Positions 1-9,514 of a DNA stretch of 36,780 nt are shown in pieces. Source of the DNA: Gonapodya prolifera JEL478 (taxonomy: Eukaryota > Monoblepharomycota > Monoblepharidomycetes > Monoblepharidales > Gonapodyaceae); assembly GCA_001574975.1 (NCBI GenBank), contig KQ965796.1:1-36780 (forward strand), in the 5' to 3' direction. The notes below the pieces were generated by a model, which saw only the letters and a program-made list of their open reading frames with translations, was not told the DNA's origin and ran no database searches. Position numbers and translations under genes: made by a program. Positions within the stretch are counted from its first letter, which is position 1. Each line of letters opens with the position of its first letter.

Positions 1-2
1 TG

Positions 3-176
3 TCAAAGCATTTTGACATCAAGTATCACTTCATCAGAGAGCAGCTTGCAAAGGGAATCTTGTCTTTGGTATACTGCCCAACTCAGAAGAATATTGCAGA
101 CATTATGACAAAACCAGTTGCCAAACAATCTTTTGAGAAGCACAGGGAATCAATGGGGATGATGCAAGTTGTTTGA
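3..176 (+). mobile_element. Ty1/copia polyprotein, C-terminal RNase H end (element 1, left-truncated)
   Basis: The frame starting at base 3 encodes the last 57 residues of a copia-type polyprotein and stops at TGA 174-176. The diagnostic string is IKYHFIREQ followed by YCPTQKNIADIMTKP, the usual end of the copia RNase H domain. The element continues beyond the left edge of the window. It is followed by a polypurine tract (about 213-221) and an LTR starting at 222, the expected order for the 3' end of a retrotransposon. Nothing in this short stretch is broken, but the rest of the element is not visible, so whether it is intact is unknown. Confidence 0.9.
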
Positions 177-221
177 TGGAAGTTGGAAGATTCACACTGG
201 AGTGTTCATCTTCAGGGGGAG

Positions 222-472
222 TGTTGAGATGAGTCATTGGTGGCTTATACTGGATGACTCATAAGATGAGTCATAGGTGACTATTGTGGGGACACATGGT
301 TGACTCATAGATGACTCACACATGGAGTCATGGGATGACTCATAGTATGACTCATAAGTGTTAGTCATAACTCAGCACTGGGATATAAATAGCCCGGCTT
401 TGTAGCATTAAGTGTGAAACATCAATCATCCATTTGGGCATATAGTGAACCCAAACCAGCCAATCCTTAACA
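222..472 (+). mobile_element. 3' LTR of copia element 1
   Basis: The LTR begins TGTTGAG directly after the purine tract TTCAGGGGGAG and ends CCTTAACA at 472, giving imperfect terminal inverted repeats (TGTTGAG / CTTAACA). The length is 251 bp. It contains a TATA element (TATAAAT, 384-390) preceded by a dense series of TGACTCA-type motifs. The other LTR copy lies outside the window, so the ends are set only by the terminal repeats, the purine tract and the return of copia coding sequence just downstream. The right boundary could be off by a few bases. Confidence 0.7.
230..354 (+). promoter_or_regulatory. Cluster of seven TGA(C/G)TCA sites upstream of the LTR TATA box
   Basis: Exact 7-mers TGASTCA start at 230, 255, 267, 301, 312, 336 and 348. 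One-mismatch copies also occur, for example GGAGTCA at 324. Start-to-start distances are 25, 12, 34, 11, 24 and 12 bp. This is the AP-1/Gcn4-type core bound by bZIP dimers. The cluster ends 30 bp before TATAAAT (384-390), the place expected for an LTR enhancer. That bZIP proteins drive this LTR is inference. Confidence 0.6.
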
Positions 473-481
473 CAAGCAAAG

Positions 482-1410
482 CAGAATTTGAAAACATCTA
501 CAATAACCATCCATCATCAGTGCAAAATTGTGGATCTTCTTTCAGACCATGGCATGCATGATTCACAACCAGTGAGCACTCCTCTGCAGCCAAACATTGA
601 GTTGTCTTGTGCAGATTGCCCTAAAAGTGCAGCAGAGAAGCAGGGGATTGATGGAAGATCATACAGACATGGAGTTGGAAGTTTGATGCACATTACAGCA
701 ATGACAAGACCAGACATCTGCACAGCTGTTAAAATTCTTTCAGAAGCTTTGGATAACCCAAGCAAGAAGCATGTAGACGCATTTTATTGGTTGCTGAGAT
801 ATTTGAATGGCACCAGAGGTCATGGCATTACTTACTATGGAAAGAGTGATTCTAGACAATTGAATTTGGGGAATGTTAATGATTTAAATGGATTGCAGCA
901 GAGTCTTTCAGAGGATACTATGATGCAGATTGGGCACAGGACGTTTTTGATAGGAAGTCTAGATATGGCTATGTGTTCTTAATGGCAGGGGGAGCTGTCT
1001 CTTGGTGGAGTGGAAAGCAAGATGTTGTTGCAACATCTACAACACATGCAGAGTACATTGCACAAGATTATGCTGTNAGAGAACTTCTATGGATCAGACA
1101 GTTCTTACAGGAGATTGGGTATCCACAAAAGGACTCTACAACAGTTCAAAGCAGTTCACTAAAAGCACATCTGTTGTTGCTTGGGGATAATCAAGGAGCA
1201 TTGGCATTAGCAAAGAATCCAGTTTCTCATAAACAGTCAAAACAAATTGAAGTGAAGTTTCCTTTCATCAGGGAGCAGCTGAAGAACAACGTGTTTAAAC
1301 TGATGTACTGTCCGACAAGAAGCAACACAGCAGACGTGATGACTAAGCCTTTGGGGAAGCTAGACTTTGAGAAGCATTGTATGGCAATGAGATTATCTGG
1401 AATTGTTTAG
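482..1410 (+). pseudogene. Ty1/copia RT C-terminus and RNase H (element 2), frame-broken
   Basis: The first segment (about 482-930) encodes the end of a copia reverse transcriptase, with TPLQPNIELSC, SYRHGVGSLMHITAMTRPDI and LRYLNGT. The second, in another frame (about 930-1410), encodes the RNase H domain: GYVFLMAGGAVSWWSGKQD, VATSTTHAEYIA and a C-terminal CPTRSNTADVMTKPLGK, ending at TAG 1408-1410. The switch of frame between them falls around 900-945. An N lies near 1077. Coding homology starts only about 10 bp after the end of the LTR of element 1. The simplest reading is that element 1 inserted into element 2. Confidence 0.8.
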
Positions 1411-1594
1411 GTAACTGTTGAGTATTAGAGGTGCAGGAAGGTTTACAAGTAAAGTGGCACTAGGAGTGGTACCACTGGAATCAGGGTGAAAAGTTATGGG
1501 AATAAGGTTGTGACTCATAGTGATTAGTCATAGCTCAGCACATTTGCTATCATCTCTCTGAGCACTGAACACTGGTGATCACTGAACACAATCA

Positions 1595-1674
1595 AATTGG
1601 TCCCACAAATCCATCTTCTTGCTTAAATCCAGGGGGAAGTGTTAAGCAGGCGAGCTGGATTTGTGGGACCAATT
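1595..1674 (+). repeat. 19-bp perfect inverted repeat flanking the purine tract and LTR start of element 2
   Basis: The arm at 1595-1613 (AATTGGTCCCACAAATCCA) is the exact reverse complement of 1656-1674, with a 42-nt loop. The loop contains the purine-rich tract AGGGGGAAG (1631-1639) and the TGTTAAG that should begin the 3' LTR at 1640. The hairpin therefore encloses the plus-strand priming site and the LTR tip of element 2. It may be structural or an accident of insertion; I know of no standard role for such a hairpin. Confidence 0.6.
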
Positions 1675-2450
1675 GGATTTGAGATACAGCAGAAAAAATA
1701 CAGCTAAAGTGGCACGGTGCATGGTCCCCCAGCTAGCCTCCAAAGATCAAGTCCCAGCACCACTGTGTACAGAACCACAAATAGAGACATGCTGCAATCT
1801 GCTAATCTGTAGCACTCTTCAAGCTGTGTCTACTAATGACAACCACAATACTTTGGGTTAAACACCTGTTCACACAAAAAATCACAGCGTCTCATTTCTG
1901 TCCTTTCCGACATGCTTCTCTCCACAGATGCACCAAAATGACAACTCTACCACTTTTTCTTCATCCAAATCAGAGGGAGCTCCCAGTCCAATCCCTGCAT
2001 GACTTGCCAAATTATACTATTTGGGAGAGGCATGTAAGGGCAGGACTTAAGGGGGGACATGATGAGCCTGACTGCAAGTGTGTATGTGAAGCTATGTCGC
2101 TCCCTTGTGGTTCACTCTAACAGTGGTCTGGCCAGACCCCACAAGCTATGGCTGCCTGCCCTTAATCCCAGGTGGCTGCAATCATACATAATAGAAGGAA
2201 TAGCACCTGTCTTCCACAACTAGCGTAATAACCCCTCATGCAGCCCCTTGGGTATACAACATAGCCTCCCACATGGCAGAACAACCATTTGTCCTAGACC
2301 CCCCATTGGACCCCTCATTAGTGATGGGGGAGCTGTCAAAAGAATGCTCTGACAACTTTGGAGGCTGTTAGGGCATCATGGAAAAATTTGTACTTCATCA
2401 AGGTTTCTGAGAATGTCAAACATGTTTTGGTATAGGTGCAACCTTTTTGC
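1640..2450 (+). other. Probable remainder of element 2 LTR plus unassigned repeat-like DNA
   Basis: The stretch starts with TGTTAAGC, matching the expected tip of a copia LTR, but I could not find its 3' end. Open frames here (for example 1836-2120) have no recognisable domain. A second purine tract (TTAAGGGGGGACATG, about 2047-2061) could mark the 3' end of another decayed element. No gene is called. Confidence 0.4.
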
Positions 2451-2455
2451 AACTG

Positions 2456-2880
2456 TTGTAACACCCAATTGGTGCCCAAGTTAGTTGATTGTGCAATCTG
2501 TGCCTGGAGCTGTGCACTCTCAAGGAACTGGCTCATCAGCTGAGAGGTGCAATGACTTCAGTTGTCAACTCCGCCATGTGATCTGTTTGACCCTGTTGCA
2601 CCTCTCCCTTCCTTGCCTTACTTTCCTTCTCTTCCTTCCTTTGCCAGGTGGAAGCTTCATTGGCATACTATTGGACAATCAGTCCAGGATTGAAACCCCA
2701 CGTGGTGCGATCACACACTGGAGGACATGCCACAAAACGGAACTTCTTTCTCAGAAATCCCCCAGGACACTTGAGACCTGTCTGCCAGTCATTGCAAGAG
2801 CCTGAAAAGTGATAGATGGAATAAATCCACCCTTTTCATCTCTCGCCCTCTCTATGTCTCTTTGCTATATCGCCGCGACA
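2456..2880 (+). mobile_element. Solo LTR with 5-bp target-site duplication
   Basis: A 425-bp unit begins TTGTAACACCC and ends CCGCGACA. It is flanked by identical 5-mers AACTG at 2451-2455 and 2881-2885. TGTAACACCC-type starts are common in fungal Ty3/gypsy LTRs, and an AATAAA lies close to the end (near 2820). No internal retrotransposon sequence is present on either side, so this is a solo LTR, probably left by recombination between the two LTRs. Assignment to Ty3/gypsy rather than another LTR group is inference from the tip sequence only. Confidence 0.65.
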
Positions 2881-3147
2881 AACTGGTCCGTCTTATGCAA
2901 TACCCGCCTTCTCCTTTCAATAGAAATGCGGACGTGGTCGACAATGCCATCATAAATCCATTCATTCATGTTGGTATCAGCGATTTATCTGTGTAAAGTG
3001 ATGATTTTCTAACATGCAATAGTCATGAACCTATCACGTAACGTCGAGAAACTCAGTTGTCCCCACGCATTCCATCATGCATGATGGTTTCCCGCATTCA
3101 AAACACACTCCGCGCCATCCACCTAAATTCCTCTTTTTAAAGTGCTC

Positions 3148-3698
3148 CTATATGGGCCCTTCCCTCTCCATCCGTCGTTTCAAGGTGCTCGAAACTGCAG
3201 AGGGAAGCGTGGCACCGTCAGAATGCTCTGTCTTTCAATGGCCGGGAGCCTTCCACATCGAAACTACTATACGACCCACAACTCACCGACATTCCACGCC
3301 TCAATGTACCTCTCTGTGCACCGACTGAGGCAGACCTGTCGAATCGTCCGCGGTTGGTTCAGCGGGGTTGCAACAGCACGTCCACTATCCGAAAGACATA
3401 CCTCCTCAGACCCGTCCAGCCGTGGACCAGGCTTGGTGATACACTTGGCAAAACATTTGGTGTTGATGCGCTGGAAGCGGGGTAAGAAGTGCGATCCGGG
3501 CTGCGATATCAGATGAAACAGATGCGCTCGGAGGTATTCACCTGCAGTAAATCTACGCTTCCATCGGCAATCACGGAAGAGACGCAACATAAAGAAGGCA
3601 GAAGTGTCCAGGAGCTCGAGAGACGCACCTTGGAAGTTGGCCACTGCGACTTCTTGGCGGACTTGTTCTTGAATGGCCTGGATTCGTTTCTGGTCCAT
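3148..3698 (-). CDS. TIM13: Mitochondrial import inner membrane translocase subunit Tim13
   Basis: This is a small Tim chaperone; Tim8-Tim13 hexamers escort hydrophobic precursors across the mitochondrial intermembrane space. The spliced product is 81 aa. It carries the twin CX3C motif as CFAKC and CLSRC, with LDGSEE between them and RYIEAWNVVS after. Exons on the minus strand are 3698-3629, 3552-3542, 3470-3402, 3335-3287 and 3194-3148. All introns are GT-AG (76, 71, 66 and 92 nt). The second exon is only 11 nt. It adds DLLQ, so the protein reads VANFQDLLQRINTKCF, as the family requires; without it the frame fails. The start at 3698 (MDQKRI) is chosen because the N-terminal helix begins there; an upstream in-frame start at 3869 is possible but looks unlike the family. 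The stop is TAG. The next gene upstream on the same strand ends at 4071. Confidence 0.88.
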
Positions 3699-4070
3699 CC
3701 TTGGAGTAACGGAGCCCGGTGTAGGGAAGGAGTCGGACGACGTCCGAGAGGAGAGAGTGATGGCCGAGATAAGGTTCGGCGATGCCGCGGGGAAATAATT
3801 CCAGTGAAGGTGTTTGTGTCGTTTCTCAATTTGGCCGGTTTGAACGTCGATCCCCCCAAGCTTGAACATATCAAAACATCCTATTACTCAAAGTTCATTC
3901 GCCAACAGCCCAAATCGCGGAAGCTTGATCACACACAATACTGCCAAAACACACCCGACAATATTAGCTACTCCGAACTACTTCCACCCTTCCACGCACT
4001 GGCAACACGAAATAGCGGAGACACGTTCGACTTCATTGAACGAGGAGGGGCAGAACTGTAGGCGAATGTC

Positions 4071-7000
4071 TCAACAATCGCATTCTCGAAGCAATGAAAG
4101 TACACCGTACCTTTTCGGCACCTTCACAGGTTCCACTTCCAAATCAATCCCCGCTCTTCCACGCAGTGTCCCAAGCAAGGATCTCGCTCCTTGAGAGCTT
4201 ATAGCGGTGTGATGCAGGTGGAGCATCTGGATACATTGATTTGTTTGGAGACTCTCAGGGAGCCCAGCGGCGACGGTGTCTCCCAATTCGTTCACTTTCA
4301 TTTGACAAATGATCTTGGGCCAATATCAAATAGATTGGAACAATAACTCACGTTCCAACTTGAGAGTTCTGAGTCTTCGTAAAAGATTTCAAAGAGGTGG
4401 CGATTGCTACACCACCAGTTGCCCCAAACTTGCAGTCTAAGAATAAAATTACGGGGAGTATATAACTTCCGAGACATATCAGATTCAGAGAAGCCCACTT
4501 GACATATCCAACTTCTCCCGTTTGTAACAACCACCCAATGTTTCCGGAACAATACATGCGCCTCCGTCTCCAAAAGGATTCCCTGTACGCCCTAAAGCTT
4601 CAACCAAGGTAATTGGATTGACACTCAATGAATTGAAGCCTACTGCTTTTCAGAAGAACCTTGATATTCGACGCGCAGGCGATCAGATGCGCAAGACTAC
4701 ATGCACCTTCCTCCCCAATCTCATTATCTATTAAACGTAAAGAAGGAGTTTGTGAAGAAGTTTCGACCGAAAATCAGTTGCATACACGATAGATAGGTCC
4801 AGCCAAGTAAAGTTCTTCGGCTGGGCGCTGAGCATCTTGTCCATGATTTTCATCCCAGAATCAAAAGGAGATTCACTGAAACGATGGTCGATTTGTTTTA
4901 AAGGTCTGACTCAAACAAGAGTTCACTCACATTACAGACTCAAGGTCGTTATCGGCTTCCCCTTGAGGAGTTCAGAAATGGCCTGAATACCACCTTCTCT
5001 CAAATCATTTCCTTTCACAAAGACGTCCAGTTGGAACGTGTTACATTCGCCCGTGCAAGTTCACTCACTCCCACAGCGCAATGCATCAAGTTTGGAGCAG
5101 TTCAATGCAGCCTTACATAAAGCAAGAGCGCCTTCTTCCCCAATATCATTATCTGCTCATGGACGTCACGAGCGATGAATTTGTGAGTCACATTTGCTGA
5201 AGAAAACTCACGACCGATATCTAAACTGACAACTCGAGTATGATTCTCAAGTGATGCGCGAGTGAAATCATCCCGGAGGGTTTGAAGTTGTTCTCTTTTC
5301 CGGAATTCAAAAGTTAGCAATTTCCACGCTCGCTCGTTCATGAAGTACAACATACTGGCGATGTGAAAACGGACAAAGTCATTCTGAATGAACTCAAAAA
5401 CATCGTATCCCTTGTAGAATTTGTTATCTGCAAATTCCTAGTCAATGCATCGCTTCATGTTTGTAATCCGTGAACACCAACCGTTGACCTCGAGTGACTC
5501 AAACACTTTGCTGTTCCTTCAAGACATTGAAAAGGAAGAAAGAACCGGACTCTGATATTCTGGAACCTGAAAACGCACGACAAATGAGCCCACATCGTTT
5601 CTTCCCAAACGGAACAGTAACGCTCAGTTACCGTTTGCCGCAAAACTGCGGATGGTTTCTCTATTTATCGGCTTGGAGAGCAGTCGGCAGCTTTCATCAT
5701 CAAGGGTTATACCGAGAGCGAGTGATTGATTGAGCACGTGTACCTGGGAAACTGAAATATTCCTCCTCACCTGAAAGATTCAAGTGCCGAAGTTCTCGGT
5801 TACCTCTCAACATGATCCACATCGCAGAGCATTGTGTGACGCTTTTCTTACCCGGTGCTAGCGCAGCTAGAGTTAGACAATCCGTCAGTGTCTCGTCTTG
5901 CGAATGGGACGTACTTACATAAGACAATGACGTCAAACCAATGTGCGAACACAAAGCTTCTGCGATGGCGCAGAAGCCTTCGTACTGGCTACCATTGTCT
6001 GGAGACATGAGAAAGTCGTTGAAATACGTTCGTACAAGGTGGCCGTCTCATTGAATCAAGAAGGTCCCACCGTCGGTATGAACTTTGTCAGTGACGTGTT
6101 CCTTTCCAAAATCTCTGCCACGGCAAATGCTCCGTCAGATCCAATCGTGTTCCCACTGACCAGGATCTCTTCCAAATTGGTCCGCTCGAGGAGACCGTTA
6201 GTAATTTTTAAAAATGCATCCAGTCCAACCACATTGTCTAACGGAGTCAACCCAATCGGCGATCATATATTAAAGAAAAACAACACACGGGAGAGAACCA
6301 CTTTCAATATTGATCGACAAAAGGCTCTTGAGATCATCCAGGACATTCGCCAGCTCAAGTCGGCCTTCCGGGCCGAGCCTGTTGCCCTGCAGGTCGAGCT
6401 TGACAAGGTTCACACACCCTCTCAAAGCTGCCGTTATGTCCCTAGCACCAGCGACGCCAAGGTCCAAGTCCCCAAGGCGCACCGTGACGACATCCGTGTT
6501 CTCCAGCAGGGCGTCCGAGATTTTCGACCTGTTGCTCGCGTGGAGCACCATCCCAGTGAGATCCAGCTCGCGCGCAATACAGCGTTGATACCTGATTACT
6601 GAGATGGGCAGGGTGAGGTCAAAAACCCCAGGAGGTACGAATCCTGAATCAGCCAAATCGTGGCTTCGAGCGAAACACGTGCGTTCCCATCGTGATGTAC
6701 GAATAATCACATAGCTTCGGTTTACGGTTACTTGCAGCTCGGATGGCTTACAGGGGGTGTATGAGGATCTGTGACGAAGCCAACTGTAGGGTAACATTAC
6801 AATAGCAGATGGCATAACTCACTTGGCATCCACACACCATCCCGCCAGATCAACATACAGATCATCGTCAAATCCTTGAGGTGCGGCATGGGTGCTATAT
6901 CCGCTGTCCGAGTTCTGCGTCGATGAGATATTGGCTGAGGAAGACAGGGACCTCGACATGTCTTCGTGAGTTCTGTGTCACGCAACATTGTGCGGAAACG

Positions 7001-8132
7001 CGGTAGTAGATTCAGCCACGAAAGTGGACGGATGCAGTGCCTTCTCACATGAAACTGCTGAGAAGGGCAGCGATTTCCGAGAAGTCCTGAGGTCTGTCGG
7101 CCTAATCACGAGCCCAACACCTGCGACATAAAAAAAAAAGTTGATGGAGCCGAACCATTTCAACGGTGATGAAAACTACCGTACCGCTTGATTAGCGCCT
7201 TCAATTCCTCCGGCATATCGAGTCTATCGACATTGGGTCTCAAATCGTCTTCCAAAATCGCGTCGCAGAGCGCCAACCGTTCCACTTCAGTCGCGGGGAG
7301 CGACTCAAACGCACCACGAAGGCTCCATATCTAGTTCGCGGTGGACCGGTGGTCGCTTCATACATCCATTTTCAAACTTAACGGCCAAGCTCGTCTCACC
7401 TCATACGCCGACACCGCCCACGCGTACACATCCCCCGCGACTGTAGACACTTGCTCGCCTGGACTAGCTCTCCTTCTGTTAAGCCAGGCATCAAGCCGCT
7501 CGGGCGGGATGTACCAGACTGTCCCAACACGCGATCCGGACTGCGACGGGTCCCTGGCCTTACTGAAACCAAAATCGGCGATCATCGCTCGGCCCGAGTC
7601 ATCCACCAGAACGTTTTTGGTCTTAAGGTCAGCGTGGACGACGTGTTTGCTGTGCAGGAACTGCATTCCGGATGCGATGTCGAACAGCTGTAGTAAGTTG
7701 CCGTTGGCCCGTCGGTGATGAAAAAAACACGATGGTGGCCCTCAACGCACTATTTTCATCTTGTTCGCACCAGTAGTCCGCCTCAAGTAGCTCCCCACGT
7801 CGCCATTGGCCATCAACCAGCTGACCATCAGAACCCTCCCCTCCTCCATGGCTGCACCGAACAGCGGGAGCACGCTGGGATGGCGCAGACGGAACCACAC
7901 GTCGACCTCGTTGTGGAAATCGGCAGCGGCATATCCCTAATACAAGTCCACAAACTTGACTGCAACCATGTATGCCCAACTTCCACACCCCGCGCACCAC
8001 ACGTCCGTATCCACCGATACCGAGGACTTCGGTCGAGAGCGCGATGTCGGCGGGGTTGAGTTCCCACGGGGCAGCGGGGCGGAGCATCGTAGGGTTTTGG
8101 GGAGACCACAGCTGGGTGGATTTGGCACTCAT
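4071..8132 (-). CDS. TKL-type protein kinase joined to ribonuclease-inhibitor-type LRR array; kinase part damaged
   Basis: The kinase occupies 8132 to about 7049. It starts MSAKSTQLW and shows a G-loop GIGGYGRVV, VAVK lysine, HADLKTKN (HRD with R changed to A), ADFGFS and GTVWYIPPERL, then CWARD-x-ADRP. Introns are 7688-7750, 7331-7399, 7121-7184 and 6973-7048, all GT-AG. The last joins the kinase in frame to an N-terminal stretch reading MSRSLSSSANIS. Ten or more leucine-rich repeats follow (for example GNTIGSDGAFAVAEIL, DNDIGEEGALALCKAAL, DNEIGEEGACSLAHLI), each interrupted by a short intron, to TGA at 4071. The LRRs resemble NLR/RNase-inhibitor repeats. Oddities: the frame shifts by one base between the G-loop and VAVK (about 7965-8010), and TAG occurs in frame at 7937-7939 and 7102-7104. 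The kinase half may therefore be a pseudogene or misassembled. Two separate genes (kinase ending TGA 7045; LRR starting ATG 6959) remain possible. Confidence 0.72.
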
Positions 8133-8306
8133 GAATGGTTCATGAGGGATTTGGAAAGTATCGCGCGATGGCGCCCCACGAGATTGATTTGAGTCTCGTG
8201 CAACAACGAAACTGGATGGGGTGAGTGAAGAGTTCAGATGGGTTGGCTATGGAGTTATGTGATTTATCGAACTGTACAATGCTATACCACGAGAAAACAA
8301 TATCAT

Positions 8307-9514
8307 TCAGGAGAACTTGGCGTTGGAGAACTGGTAGAGGAGGGGACCAACGTAGGGTGTGAATCCAACGTCCGTCAGGAACGTAGAAACAGAGTAGATG
8401 TCTCCGATTCAAACGACTCACGTCCATCTCCGGGTGCTGCAACACACCGAGTGAGACGAAAAAGAGTGGCGAGATTTGCAGTGAGGTACAGACAAGGCGG
8501 CAGGGAAGCACGTGAGAGACGCACCATCTCCTGGAACTTCTTCAGCATATCGGCCTTTTTCATGTCATCACTCGTAGGACGACCGAGCTGCTTCTGCTGC
8601 TGGTCAAACTGGGGTACGCAAGCCGTGTTTTTAACTTCCCGTACCATGCAACGGGGTGACAACGTGACTCACCATCATTTTCTCGACCATGGATCGGGTC
8701 TCCCCGTCAAGATCCGACAGTTTGGAATTCTCCGGCTGGATTTTTGTGGTGTCGATGGCAGGGTGGTGGGTTAGGACGTTCTTCCACCATTCTTGTTGGT
8801 TGACCTGGGGTTAAACGAAGGCACGGTGATGTCCACGTAGACCAAGGCGGTAGAAGGGTGGAAGAAAAAGGTAACGTCACGACACAGGATGACGTTTTGA
8901 CGAGCTTCATGGAGGGGGAACGTTTTCTGGGTGTGTTTGTGGGGGAACGGACCTTTTCCAGGTGAATGACGAGCTCTGTTCCGTCTACGGACACGTCCAG
9001 AGACACAAAAGACATTGAAGCGTGCATATCAAAGTAAGGAAGAAAAACAAGAAACTCACCAATGAGCCAGGTAGAATCCTCAGAATTGACCGCCGCGCAT
9101 AGCTCTCCCTACGAAAACCAACCACGCGCCCCGATGAAACCTCTCGACTCCAACCACTCCGCAAAGAACGACCTTGTCGCACCTCCATAATAGGTTCTTT
9201 CCCCTTGAACCCAACCTTGAGCTTCTTCCGCGCAATTACGACGGTCAAGTCCCTCCCCTTGGTGCCCTTGGGGACCGGCACTGTGACGTCGACGTCGAGC
9301 AGTGTCTGACGCCACTTGTACGGCAGCGCTTTGCGATTGACGATGGGACAGGTGTGTGGATTTCGGCTTCAACGGTTGGCAGGAGGGTAATCTGATTGAG
9401 ATACACACCGGCCTGCTCCTCTTCCTCCCTGCGCTTCGCCTCAGCGTCTCTGGCCTCGCGCTCTGTGTCTGTGAGTTCTTCGTCCGTGCGCGTCGGTGTC
9501 GCCGTCGCTGCCAT
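8307..9514 (-). CDS. nudC: Nuclear distribution protein NudC (CS-domain co-chaperone)
   Basis: NudC proteins act with dynein/LIS1 in nuclear migration and as Hsp90-type co-chaperones in the cytosol. The spliced product is 195 aa, the usual fungal length. Order: acidic/coiled N-terminus ending EEEEQAALPYKW, a CS domain ([33 protein letters not shown]), then [37 protein letters not shown] and the C-terminus HPEMDFSNAKFS. Exons (minus): 9514-9409, 9328-9183, 9108-9060, 8984-8953, 8804-8673, 8608-8525, 8436-8422 and 8330-8307. Introns are 64-148 nt and all GT-AG. The penultimate exon is 15 nt (HPEMD) and the last 24 nt. The start ATG at 9514 was chosen by family length. All junctions keep frame, so the gene looks intact. 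The TKL-LRR gene starts 175 bp downstream on the same strand. Confidence 0.92.

Noticed and set aside
3489-4061. 190-codon plus-strand frame
   Set aside because: It lies antisense to TIM13 exon 1 and its flank; the minus strand carries the conserved gene.
9322-9410. Apparent one-base frameshift in nudC between the N-terminus and the CS domain
   Set aside because: An 80-nt GT-AG intron (9329-9408) joins both sides in frame and gives EEEEQAALPYKW, as in fungal NudC. No frameshift is needed.
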